From: Bacillota bacterium
GTDB lineage: Bacteria > Bacillota > Clostridia > Lachnospirales > Lachnospiraceae
Assembly (NCBI GenBank): GCA_022717655.1
Contig: JAIIAN010000015.1
Location: 1 to 25,405, forward strand
Length of the DNA stretch: 25,405 nucleotides
Direction: 5' to 3'
Shown here: piece by piece, positions 16,051 through 24,319 of the stretch
Numbering within the stretch: the first letter of the stretch is position 1
Layout: every line of letters begins with the position of its first letter
Made by a program: the position numbers and the translations under genes
The notes under the pieces: model-generated
The model's input: the letters and a program-made list of their open reading frames with translations, nothing else
Databases searched by the model: none
Told to the model about the DNA's origin: nothing

Positions 16051-16095
16051 AAAAAGGGAAGTTGTGCGAACCAAATTCGTACGACTTCCCTTTTT
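16051..16095. terminator. Bidirectional terminator between convergent genes
   Basis: A 20-bp stem (16051-16070 with 16076-16095, two mismatches that become G-U pairs in RNA) with a 5-nt loop. It begins with AAAAA and ends with TTTTT, so it gives a T-run on both strands, between the P-loop gene and the transporter. Confidence 0.92.
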
Positions 16096-16096
16096 C

Positions 16097-17419
16097 TCAC
16101 CCAATTCCACCCAGTGCAATTCCAAGAATCAACACCAGAATACAAATTGGAACATATAAATATTTGCAAATCGGATAAAACCATTTTGTAAATGTTTTTT
16201 CTCTTCCTTTATTGACCTGTTCTTCCACGTATTTCTTTCCGCATACCCAGAAGAACATAATTCCTGCCAGTCCTGCTCCAAGCGGGCAGATATAAATCGA
16301 AAGCACATCCATCCAGTCCGATACAATCCCCTGAATAAAAAGGGAAACTACAATTCCAACTATGCCAGTCAGTGCACACGCCGGCACTCTGCCAAGTTTT
16401 AATTTTTCCTGAACCGTCGCAATCGGTGCTTCATAAAGATTAATTAAAGAGGTCATTCCCGCCAGTAAAACTGCAACGAAAAAGACAATTGCAATCAAAT
16501 GTCCTCCCGGCATGGATTTCATCAGATTTGGAAGATAGATAAATAATAATCCAGGACCGCCCTGATTTAATTTTGCACCGGTTGTTGCCATTGCCGGAAT
16601 AATAACAAGTGCTGCAAGGATGGCCGCAAGCGTGTCAAAAAATGCTACACGCCCTGCAGACGCCGGAATATTTTCTTCATCTGAAAGATAAGAACCATAA
16701 ATTAAAGTTCCATTTCCTGCCACGGAAAGGGAAAAGAACGCCTGACCCAGTGCAAAAATCCATGTTTTTGGGTCTGCAAGTGCAGTTTTATCCACTCTAA
16801 AAATGTACTGATATCCATCCGACGCTCCCTGCTGAAATGATACATAGATTCCAAGTCCTACAAACAATGCAAAGAAAATCGGCATCATAATCTTGTTTGC
16901 TTTCTCGATTCCTGTCACAACACCAAACATTAAAATTGACATGCATAGAATTAAGACAATTACCTGCCAGATATTATTTCCAAAGGCAGATGCCATTGAG
17001 CCAAATTTTGCACCAAACTCATCTATACTTTCCGGTGCAAGCGTTGCTCCGGTAAGCGCACCAACCGTATATTTTAAAATCCATCCCATAACTACGGTAT
17101 AGCCGATTGCCATTGCCATTGAGCCAAGTACCGGTATCATCCCAAGCAGTTCCCCGCTCTTTCTGCGCCCCTTTTTCTCCATCGCCATTCCAAATGCATC
17201 AATCGGTCCGGAACGTGCTGCACGTCCAAAACACATCTCTCCGATAACTCCAGTTGAACCAATCAGAATCACAAAAATAATATAGGGAATTAAAAAAGCT
17301 CCGCCTCCGTACAGGGAAACTCTGGTGGAAAACATCCAGATATTCCCCATACCAACAGCCGAGCCGATGCAGGCTAAAATAAATCCCCACCTGCTGTTAA
17401 ATGATTCTCGCTTTTTCAT
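16097..17419 (-). CDS. Neurotransmitter:sodium symporter (NSS/SNF) family transporter
   Basis: A 440-aa polytopic membrane protein with about 11 hydrophobic helices, the usual length for bacterial LeuT/MhsT-like carriers that import amino acids with sodium. The start RWGFILACIGSAVGMGNIWMF is the unwound TM1 signature where Na+ and substrate bind, followed by GGGAFLIPYI in TM2. FALGQAFFSLSVAGNGTLIYGSYL is the TM6-TM7 region. The substrate cannot be told. It has its own promoter. The best ribosome site (AAGGAG) is 15 bases from the ATG, an unusually long gap, but no nearer start is available. It converges with the P-loop gene and is independent of the TIR operon upstream. Confidence 0.93.
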   Translation of the reverse strand: MKKRESFNSRWGFILACIGSAVGMGNIWMFSTRVSLYGGGAFLIPYIIFVILIGSTGVIGEMCFGRAARSGPIDAFGMAMEKKGRRKSGELLGMIPVLGSMAMAIGYTVVMGWILKYTVGALTGATLAPESIDEFGAKFGSMASAFGNNIWQVIVLILCMSILMFGVVTGIEKANKIMMPIFFALFVGLGIYVSFQQGASDGYQYIFRVDKTALADPKTWIFALGQAFFSLSVAGNGTLIYGSYLSDEENIPASAGRVAFFDTLAAILAALVIIPAMATTGAKLNQGGPGLLFIYLPNLMKSMPGGHLIAIVFFVAVLLAGMTSLINLYEAPIATVQEKLKLGRVPACALTGIVGIVVSLFIQGIVSDWMDVLSIYICPLGAGLAGIMFFWVCGKKYVEEQVNKGREKTFTKWFYPICKYLYVPICILVLILGIALGGIG

Positions 17420-17457
17420 AAATTTACCCGTTTTCTCCTTGTCTATTTTGTATTTGA

Positions 17458-17486
17458 ATTATAACAAAATTCAGGAGAAAAGTAAA
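17458..17486 (-). promoter_or_regulatory. Promoter of the NSS transporter
   Basis: TTTACT (17481-17486) and a consensus TATAAT (17458-17463) on the minus strand with a 17-bp spacer, about 40 bp before the start codon. No terminator is evident between the TIR gene and this promoter. Confidence 0.65.
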
Positions 17487-17524
17487 TTTGATTCAAGGAA
17501 ACGTACAAGTTCATTTATACCGTT

Positions 17525-20251
17525 TTACTCTTCAAACTCACTGGCATATTTCCACTTTGTTCCAAATTCTTTTAATTCCTCTGCGGTGTAAAGCGGACAG
17601 GTCCAGTATTTATTTTCCAGCCAGTTCTTCATCAGTACTCTATTTTCTTTTTGAGAATAGCCTGCAAATTGACCTTTGACATCATCGCCGATTTCATAGC
17701 GGATTTCCATCTGCTCTAAATCGACCAGCCAGGCATTATCTCTATTTTGAATGATGACTTGATTTGAGTCTTGTGTTTTCCATACTTCAATATCATCTAT
17801 CCGTTCATAAGCAGAATTTTGTGAATTTCCTTCTCTTATTTTTAAGCTTTCTTCTACTTTTCCTGAATTTTCATCTACTTTATAAAGCATGCCGTCCTGA
17901 CCAAACAAGAATAGTTTGTCTTCTATCCTATGACTCCATGCAATAGAAGGCAAAAGACTCTTTTCCTGCAGTTGTTCCAGAATCGGCTTTATGGTTTTCG
18001 ATTTCGTATCATCCGAATATTTAACATTTTTATTCTTAGTCTGATATTTTAAAATCTTATCCTCTTCAATCTCTTCACAGGATTCATTTTGCAAATCTTT
18101 ATAATGATAAATTGTATTTCCACGCACTGCCAGATAATCATCTTTATACCAGGTACAATCATTAATTTCTGATTCAAATTCATGGAAAATAGCACCTATT
18201 CCACTCTCTTTCTTCTCATTTTCTATATCATCTAAAGGAACCAAATATTCTTTTCCATTTTTTAAAATCACAAGAATACTTCCAAGTTTTGTATAACTTG
18301 CATCCACTATTTCATTTGAAAATTTATAATCATAAATCAATTTCCCCGAATAAATATCTATCAGTTTGATATCATCTTCCATGATTTGAAACATGATGTC
18401 CGCATAATTTCCTGTATTCTCTTTTTTCAAAACTCCCACGGATAGCTTTTCTTGAAATCCTGCATGTCCATCTACCGTTAATTCTGAGATTTTCTTTCCT
18501 GTACTGTAATCATAAATTCGATATTTAGAGCGTTGGTCAGCAGACGTCGTTTGCACAATAAAATAATCCTCCTGACGAGTTGCATTCCAAAGATATTCTT
18601 CTTCCTCTATTACTTCTTCAAACAATACTTTGTTTCTTATAATTACTCCATCTTGGACCGGATATGCAATTATTTTATCTTCCGAACTTCCGTCCGCTTT
18701 ATATTCCGTCAGATTTGCATAACAAACTTCATCAGAAATCGATAAAATATTGCTTCCCAGAAGGTCATCATATCTTAATTTTTTATACTGATACTCTTTT
18801 TTCTCTTCCATGTTTTCTCCGGTAAATACAGTTAAACTGCACTTACCATCCGGCAGCCATACCTCAGAACCATTCTCTCCCTGTTGGTATTCTTCCTCAT
18901 TTCGTATTATTTCTCCATCCACTACCTGATAAGAATAGGTATAATCCTCATTTTGATGCCATTTTTTTTGTTCCTCTGTTACTTCTTCAAGTGGTGTATA
19001 ATTACCTGTCTTAGAATCTACTTTCCATACCTGATGTTCACAAGTCAGATAAAAATATGGATTTTCAGCCTTACCTTTACTATCTGTCTTTTTATAGCCA
19101 TAAAGCATCCTTTCACTTGTCTCACCATCTGTAAACATATTTCCACCCGATATATTATTTTCTATTTCTATATATTCCAGCGGTTTTTCTTTTTGTACGA
19201 AAAATTCAAGGTCCCAGGAATCCACACTCTCATCCATCCCCAGTTCTTCCACAGTATATTTTTTTAACAGTTTTCCACTTTTTATTTCCCAGAGATAAAT
19301 CCCCGTTGAATCCTGAGCTACCACATTTTTTCCACTATTTACAAATTCAATATTGGTAACATAAGAAGTAGTTTCATATTTTTTAATTGGAAGAAAATTT
19401 TCTCTTTGAAACACTCCAAGCCTATCTGCAGTCGCAGTTTCTGCCGAAAAAACAGACATTTTTTCTTCTGTTTTTGGGATTGCATCAATTGCGTTTTCGA
19501 TTGCATCGATTGTTTTTCCATCTTTCCACATATAATCTGATTGAACTGCCATTCGATTATAGTTTTCTATCTGCAAAAGCCGTTTCTGCTCATTTAGTTT
19601 AAAAGCCATTACTGCACTGTAAATACCAATTCCACCAACTACAACCGTTACGCCACCCATAATTGCAAGACTTCTATGAAGTTTTCTTTTTTGTTCACGC
19701 TGATATAAATCATCGTACCGACATCCTAATAATGGTGCAGCAATTCTTAAAAATTCTGTTTTTAACTTCTTGAATGATGTTCTTTCAGACTCGGCTGTAA
19801 TATTAGCTGCCAAAGGCTCTACTTCGATTCTTTCTCGAATTTCTTCTCCCTCTGCGTTTTTTCGAATTTCTTCAGACCAGCAGAGTTCTTCTGGAAATAC
19901 CTCACTTGGATTTCCGTTAATTAAAAGTGCCAGTATCTTTTTTGTTGAATGATTATGTAACGATTTAAAATACGAAATTTCTTCTTTGCACCATTTTGAC
20001 TGGACAAACATAGAAGAACAGATTACTATCAGATATTCTGAATTTTCTAATGCTTCTCGTATATGCTGACTCAAATTTGAGCTCGTTGGCAGTTCGGTTT
20101 CATCACGAAACACTCTCCATTTTTCGTCTTTTGCAAGTTGTTTGGGAGGCCGGAAAGTCTCTAAATATTTCTGTAATGTAATCGCTACTTTTCGATCAAA
20201 TGGCTGATGACGATAACTGATAAATGCTTTGTATCTATATTCTTTCTGCAT
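17525..20251 (-). CDS. TIR domain - transmembrane - beta-propeller protein
   Basis: A 908-aa predicted single-pass membrane protein. Residues 5-125 are a TIR domain: YKAFISYRH (strand A and box 1), VFRDETEL, YLIVICSSMF, and the SKWCKEEI helix whose E91 matches the catalytic glutamate of NAD-cleaving TIR proteins. A basic stretch (QREQKRKLHR) precedes one transmembrane helix (about 194-216), which by the positive-inside rule puts the TIR in the cytoplasm. After it comes a TPR-like helix pair (NRMAVQSDYMWKDGKTIDAI...), as seen before WD40 repeats in STAND-type proteins. About 600 residues of beta-rich repeats follow (e.g. VVAQDSTGIYLWEIKSGKLL, YRIYDYSTGKKISEL), a probable extracytoplasmic beta-propeller. 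Its start overlaps the end of the RyR-like gene by 17 bp, so the two are probably translationally coupled. NADase activity and the ligand are inferred, not shown. Confidence 0.88.
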   Translation of the reverse strand: MQKEYRYKAFISYRHQPFDRKVAITLQKYLETFRPPKQLAKDEKWRVFRDETELPTSSNLSQHIREALENSEYLIVICSSMFVQSKWCKEEISYFKSLHNHSTKKILALLINGNPSEVFPEELCWSEEIRKNAEGEEIRERIEVEPLAANITAESERTSFKKLKTEFLRIAAPLLGCRYDDLYQREQKRKLHRSLAIMGGVTVVVGGIGIYSAVMAFKLNEQKRLLQIENYNRMAVQSDYMWKDGKTIDAIENAIDAIPKTEEKMSVFSAETATADRLGVFQRENFLPIKKYETTSYVTNIEFVNSGKNVVAQDSTGIYLWEIKSGKLLKKYTVEELGMDESVDSWDLEFFVQKEKPLEYIEIENNISGGNMFTDGETSERMLYGYKKTDSKGKAENPYFYLTCEHQVWKVDSKTGNYTPLEEVTEEQKKWHQNEDYTYSYQVVDGEIIRNEEEYQQGENGSEVWLPDGKCSLTVFTGENMEEKKEYQYKKLRYDDLLGSNILSISDEVCYANLTEYKADGSSEDKIIAYPVQDGVIIRNKVLFEEVIEEEEYLWNATRQEDYFIVQTTSADQRSKYRIYDYSTGKKISELTVDGHAGFQEKLSVGVLKKENTGNYADIMFQIMEDDIKLIDIYSGKLIYDYKFSNEIVDASYTKLGSILVILKNGKEYLVPLDDIENEKKESGIGAIFHEFESEINDCTWYKDDYLAVRGNTIYHYKDLQNESCEEIEEDKILKYQTKNKNVKYSDDTKSKTIKPILEQLQEKSLLPSIAWSHRIEDKLFLFGQDGMLYKVDENSGKVEESLKIREGNSQNSAYERIDDIEVWKTQDSNQVIIQNRDNAWLVDLEQMEIRYEIGDDVKGQFAGYSQKENRVLMKNWLENKYWTCPLYTAEELKEFGTKWKYASEFEE

Positions 20252-23006
20252 CTTCTTTTTCTTTTCCTCTTAACCACTCTAATCCAAGCAGTTTTTTTGT
20301 ATCTTTGATATTTGCCATGTCATAACTATAGAAATCAGAATGGATTCCACACTCTCTTTTTAATGTATTTCCAAGTTCTTTTTGCGCTTCATAAGAGCAA
20401 ATACATGGATGGAGTCTCGCCACAAATAACTGCTGTCTCTCGTTTCCACTTTCAAAAGCGAAAACTGCATCTTCTGCACTTGCCGGAAGCCATCCACGAG
20501 ATAACATCCATCTTACCCAGCGGTCATGTTCCCAGACAGCAATTGTCTTATATTCTTTTTCGCTGATTCCTTTACTACGATTTGCCAGATAGTTTAACTG
20601 TTCCACAGAAGCAAATGCCTTCTCGTCCCAGATTTCCCAGGCAATCGGCATAATCTGATTTCCATTAATATCACGAAACTGGAAAATACGATACGGCATG
20701 CTAAGTGCCAGACAATAGGAACTGTCATGATTATACTGCCTTCCATAATAGCCCTTATCCATCTCTCTGATTTTCTCAACATTTATGCCAGCTTCTTCCG
20801 GTTTTAAACCAGAGAACTGATAATGAATACATTTTGAAAGCTTTCCAAATGTACCTCCGTCTATTAAGTCCCAGGTATAATATCCAGAAAGATTTCCAAA
20901 TGGAATCAAAGACCAGGTATTAAACCATCTGTCCCCATACGTTTCTTTTTCTATTACTAATCTTTTTGCTGTCCATGCTATCTGGTCTTTTCTACATAAG
21001 ACAGCAATCGGATTTGGTGTTTCCAATGCATGTTTATCTTTTCGTTCAATATGATTCCGAACCAATACTTCTCGAATCCTTGTTGCAAGTAACAGATTTT
21101 CCTCATCTGATTCTGTTGCTACTGCAAAATAGCAATATGGAGTTTCCTCTATAAAATCTTTTATCGTATCAGACAATTCAAACGAATGAAAATCTACATT
21201 TGCTTTCAAAATTTCTGGCAGTTCTATCTCTTCTACTTCAAAGTCACTTTTTACCATTCCTGGATATTGTGCTTTTATTTTTCGGACAAATTCTTCGGCA
21301 TTTTCATCCACTACTGTAATCTTACATGAAATTGCATTTTCTCGAAATCCCATCATCCAGAATGCTTCCCGAACCAGCCATTTTGCAACCTTTGAAGTTC
21401 CAAGTATGACAAAATGAAGAATCGGCCGTTCTTCTTTTAATCGTTTCGCACTCTCTTTTAAGTCTACCGCACGAACAGGGAAAAACAGTGGATGTCTGGA
21501 CAATAACTGCTGGGCTGATGTCTTATCATCATCAATTAAGAAAATCGGTATCGTATATTCCGGTATACTGCTTAATGCTGTATCAATCAAAGCACGCGCA
21601 ATTTCAGAATCATGGCGGATAAAAATTTCTATCTTTAAGTCTTTTTCATCTGGTTTCTCATCTTTTATCAACTGTAATAGTTCAAATAAGTCTTCTATAT
21701 TTTTTTCAAACTCATCATCAAAGAACAAAAAGCGTTTTGCCGTTTTCTCATGAATTTTTATTCTCATTACTGTCAAATCAAACTCCGCCAGCCACCGTTC
21801 CCAGCTTTCCGGAATTGTCTTTTCAAATACTTTCGTATATTGATTTCTTTTATTGGAATAACATCGTCCTATACTGTCTGCTTCTGCTCTGACAAGCTTT
21901 GGTGTAATCCTGCTTTCATTACTTTCTTTCCATGCTTCTTCTGCCAGATAAAACCCGCAGTTATTACTGATTTTGAGATAATAATCTGCACTTTCATTTG
22001 TAGATGGATGATACTTTCCCGCACAAATGTATTTATACAACACAAATGCCGATTCTCCACGGTAAGCTTTATCCACTGTCGGTGTAAAATACAGCACTTC
22101 TTCACAACTTCTACAGCATCTGATAATCGATTCCGCAGTAGATGCCGGATTTTCATAAATACTTCTGATTTTCTCTAATATTTTTTTTGCATCTGTATTA
22201 TTTTTCCAGAGTTTCGCCGGTTCATAGCTTGCTTTTACAGACTCTTTTAAATATTTATCTCCTATTTTATTCTCATCTAACTGATACGCTCTCATAGCCA
22301 GCAGATGATACGCTTTTCCTTTTTCATAAGGATTGCTTAATGAAATCTGTAAGAGTGCCTTTATATCATTTAAAGAACCATTTTTATTTTTCAGCATTCC
22401 CTGAACTTTCTTCATTGCATCGGATTCTTCCTCGTCTTCTGTAAGTTCAGGCAGAATCAGACTATGAAGTTTTAAATCTGCTTCTGAAAACTCCACCTCG
22501 TCCACGCCAAAACTATACAAGGCCGATGCCAGAACCGAAAGCACTGCCAGAATCTGCGTATACTGTTTCTTCTCATAAAGATTCAACAGTCTTTCCTTAA
22601 TCAGTAACTCGTCATTCTCTTCCTTTATTTTATCAATCACAGCATAAACTGCTTCCGTCACCTCATTTTTCTGTGTCTCTGCACAATCTGGAACTAGCTT
22701 TTCCCAATTCTTAGCAAATTCTTGGAGCACCGGATTATTTTCCAATTTATAATCTTCATGTTCTTCATTTTTTAATTGAATGATATAGTCACGTGCCTCA
22801 AAAAAACGTTTTTTTGCATCTTCCGTAGCCCTGTACACTACAGAAATGTATTTTCCCTGAACCTTTTCCCCCCTTACAAACATTTTTTTATACAGACTCT
22901 CTGGGAAAATTTCTTTTATAAACGATTTCTGGTCTTTTGCATCTTTTGTAAACTTCTCATACAACTCTTCATATAACAGTTTCCATGTAATTTCAATTTT
23001 CCACAT
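20235..23006 (-). CDS. Large cytoplasmic protein: Sel1/TPR-like helices, Rossmann-like domains, C-terminal RyR-like domain
   Basis: From the ATG at 23006, which has AGGAGG (23013-23018) six bases upstream, the protein is 923 aa; an in-frame ATG at 23030 would bury that ribosome site. The first ~400 residues are helical with Sel1/TPR-like units (KAYHLLAMRAYQLDENKIGDKY). Around 455-630 are alternating beta-alpha segments. One (LKIEIFIRHDSEIARALI) resembles a Rossmann half. A second (HFVILGTSKVAKWLVREAF, then ITVVDEN) resembles a TrkA-N/RCK NAD-binding domain. Residues about 820-885 (AVWEHDRWVRWMLSRGW, later RLHPCICSYEAQKEL) match the pattern of ryanodine-receptor RyR domains (H..W...GW...HP...E.L). 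There is no membrane segment. It is first in an operon with the TIR gene. The domain calls are motif-based; profile comparison would settle them. It could act as sensor or regulator of its TIR partner. Confidence 0.8.
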   Translation of the reverse strand: MWKIEITWKLLYEELYEKFTKDAKDQKSFIKEIFPESLYKKMFVRGEKVQGKYISVVYRATEDAKKRFFEARDYIIQLKNEEHEDYKLENNPVLQEFAKNWEKLVPDCAETQKNEVTEAVYAVIDKIKEENDELLIKERLLNLYEKKQYTQILAVLSVLASALYSFGVDEVEFSEADLKLHSLILPELTEDEEESDAMKKVQGMLKNKNGSLNDIKALLQISLSNPYEKGKAYHLLAMRAYQLDENKIGDKYLKESVKASYEPAKLWKNNTDAKKILEKIRSIYENPASTAESIIRCCRSCEEVLYFTPTVDKAYRGESAFVLYKYICAGKYHPSTNESADYYLKISNNCGFYLAEEAWKESNESRITPKLVRAEADSIGRCYSNKRNQYTKVFEKTIPESWERWLAEFDLTVMRIKIHEKTAKRFLFFDDEFEKNIEDLFELLQLIKDEKPDEKDLKIEIFIRHDSEIARALIDTALSSIPEYTIPIFLIDDDKTSAQQLLSRHPLFFPVRAVDLKESAKRLKEERPILHFVILGTSKVAKWLVREAFWMMGFRENAISCKITVVDENAEEFVRKIKAQYPGMVKSDFEVEEIELPEILKANVDFHSFELSDTIKDFIEETPYCYFAVATESDEENLLLATRIREVLVRNHIERKDKHALETPNPIAVLCRKDQIAWTAKRLVIEKETYGDRWFNTWSLIPFGNLSGYYTWDLIDGGTFGKLSKCIHYQFSGLKPEEAGINVEKIREMDKGYYGRQYNHDSSYCLALSMPYRIFQFRDINGNQIMPIAWEIWDEKAFASVEQLNYLANRSKGISEKEYKTIAVWEHDRWVRWMLSRGWLPASAEDAVFAFESGNERQQLFVARLHPCICSYEAQKELGNTLKRECGIHSDFYSYDMANIKDTKKLLGLEWLRGKEKEDAERI

Positions 23007-23125
23007 AGCCACCCTCCTGTTGTTTTTCATCCTGATATCATTTCAAAATTTCATTTTTCACACCTTTTTCTTGAACAACTAAAAATGAAACTCTACGTTT
23101 ATTTCATAACAAATTATTTAGTTTT

Positions 23126-23153
23126 ATTATAGCAAATAAAGGGAATATCTCAA
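23126..23153 (-). promoter_or_regulatory. Promoter of the RyR-TIR operon
   Basis: On the minus strand TTGAGA (23148-23153), a 16-bp spacer and TGCTATAAT, an extended -10 with consensus TATAAT (23126-23131). A leader of about 110 nt follows before the start codon. Confidence 0.65.
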
Positions 23154-23197
23154 CGAAATTTATTCGATTGTTTCCCATGAATATCAAAAACAAATTT

Positions 23198-23230
23198 CAG
23201 ATTCTGTGCTATAGTATAAGATAGAATCTG
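23198..23230 (+). promoter_or_regulatory. cinA promoter with an inverted repeat around the -10
   Basis: TGCTATAGT is an extended -10 (TATAGT at 23210-23215) with no clear -35. It sits at the centre of an 8-bp perfect inverted repeat, CAGATTCT (23198-23205) and AGAATCTG (23223-23230). The placement suggests a repressor operator that blocks this promoter. Confidence 0.55.
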
Positions 23231-23251
23231 GAAATAAAAAGGAGGATTATT

Positions 23252-23761
23252 ATGTCAAAACATTATACGGAATCCAATATCAGAAATGACTATCAAAACT
23301 TAACCAAACTTCTTATCCAAAAGCACTTAAGCATCACTACCATGGAAAGTGCTACTTCCGGACAGATTGCTTCTTTGATTACAGATACAGAAGGGGCTTC
23401 TGCCATCTTAAAAGGTGCTTTTATTACCTACTCAAATGAAGCAAAAATCATGCAGGGTGTTCCAAAAGAGACCATTGATACCTACTCTGTCTATTCAAAA
23501 GAAACTGCCAAGGCAATGGCATCCGCTTGCGCCAAAGCTTATCTTGCCGATATTGGAATTGGTGTCACTGGTACAATGGGAAACGTTGACCCTGCAAATC
23601 CAGATGCCTCTGTTCCAGGTCAGGTTTATTTTGCAATTAAGATTCATGATGAAATTTCATCTTATTATGTTGAATTAGAGCCACAGCCAACCAGACTTGC
23701 ATACAAACTTGCTGTAGCAAAAGAAGTGTATGATAAATTAATTGAAAAAATATTAGGATGA
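23252..23761 (+). CDS. CinA-family C-terminal domain protein (PncC-like NMN amidohydrolase)
   Basis: A 169-aa stand-alone CinA C-terminal domain, the size of E. coli PncC, which deamidates nicotinamide mononucleotide to nicotinate mononucleotide in NAD recycling. The active-site loop reads TTMESATSGQIA where PncC has AESCTGG: the catalytic Ser is kept, Cys is Ala and one Gly is Ser. FITYSNEAK carries the conserved lysine. GIGVTGTMGNVDP matches the conserved GITGIAGPG-type strand but is less glycine-rich. AAAGGAGG precedes the ATG at 23252. It diverges from the TIR-RyR operon. The substitutions leave true NMN activity uncertain. Confidence 0.9.
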   Translation: MSKHYTESNIRNDYQNLTKLLIQKHLSITTMESATSGQIASLITDTEGASAILKGAFITYSNEAKIMQGVPKETIDTYSVYSKETAKAMASACAKAYLADIGIGVTGTMGNVDPANPDASVPGQVYFAIKIHDEISSYYVELEPQPTRLAYKLAVAKEVYDKLIEKILG

Positions 23762-23831
23762 AGTTTCCTATGAATTAAAAAATTCAGGGGCGGAAATTCT
23801 GTCCCTAAAATATGACTGAACTACTAATTTT

Positions 23832-24297
23832 TTAAAATAAATACCGAAAAATCCCATCTACAATTTTTAATAAGTCTTTTCTTCTTTCCCGCTTTTTGCT
23901 GATTGTTCGTGGTTTCTGCCCTTCTTTCAGCTCGTAAGAAGAATCATACTTTACCCCGAGTGCATCTTCTTGATATTCCTGCATATATTCACTCATCTGT
24001 TGATTTAGTTCTGGACTGTCTACAACCAGCATTAATTCTGTATCAAGATATGCACTTCTCATATCCCAGTTGAATGAGCCAATCGCCAACAGTTCCTTTC
24101 CTGCTGTAAAACATTTTCCGTGATAAGATACTTGCCTTTTCTCCACTTTTCGCTTCACTGTAAAAATCAGACGTTGAAAACGCTTCTTCTGTCTCTTTTG
24201 AAACTGCTCCCTGCTGTCTATATGGAATACATACCAGACATGCATAGATTAAAATTACAGATAAGACTATTAATATTATTTTTGTTTTTAATTTCAA
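23832..24297 (-). pseudogene. Phospholipase D-like membrane protein, remnant with internal deletion and frameshift
   Basis: The 5' part starts at a TTG (24297, AAAGGTGAT upstream) and encodes MKLKTKIILIVLSVILIYAC, a signal anchor, then CIPYRQQ...EAFSTSDFYSEA, the N-terminus of a PLD family common in Lachnospiraceae. Around 24124-24136 it passes into another frame that reads YHGKCFTAGKELLAIGSFNWDMRSAYLDTELMLVV, the second HKD-type half with its GSFN...R..D.E signature, and a complete C-terminus to the stop at 23832. A usual protein of this type has about 500 residues; some 350 in the middle, including the first HKD motif, are absent. Two apparent overlapping genes (24297-24043 and 24245-23832) are just the halves of this relic. 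It lies 22 bp after the second TIR gene, in the same direction. Confidence 0.8.
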
Positions 24298-24319
24298 ATT
24301 TTATCACCTTTGTTATTTT

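Noticed and set aside
23007..23030. Longer start (ATG at 23030) for the RyR-like protein
   Set aside because: The AGGAGG at 23013-23018 lies inside this extension and is ideally spaced for the ATG at 23006.
23776..23830. Long-range AAAAAATT/AATTTTTT inverted repeat after cinA
   Set aside because: Only A/T pairs with about 40 nt between the arms and a 4-bp GC core; too weak to call a terminator.
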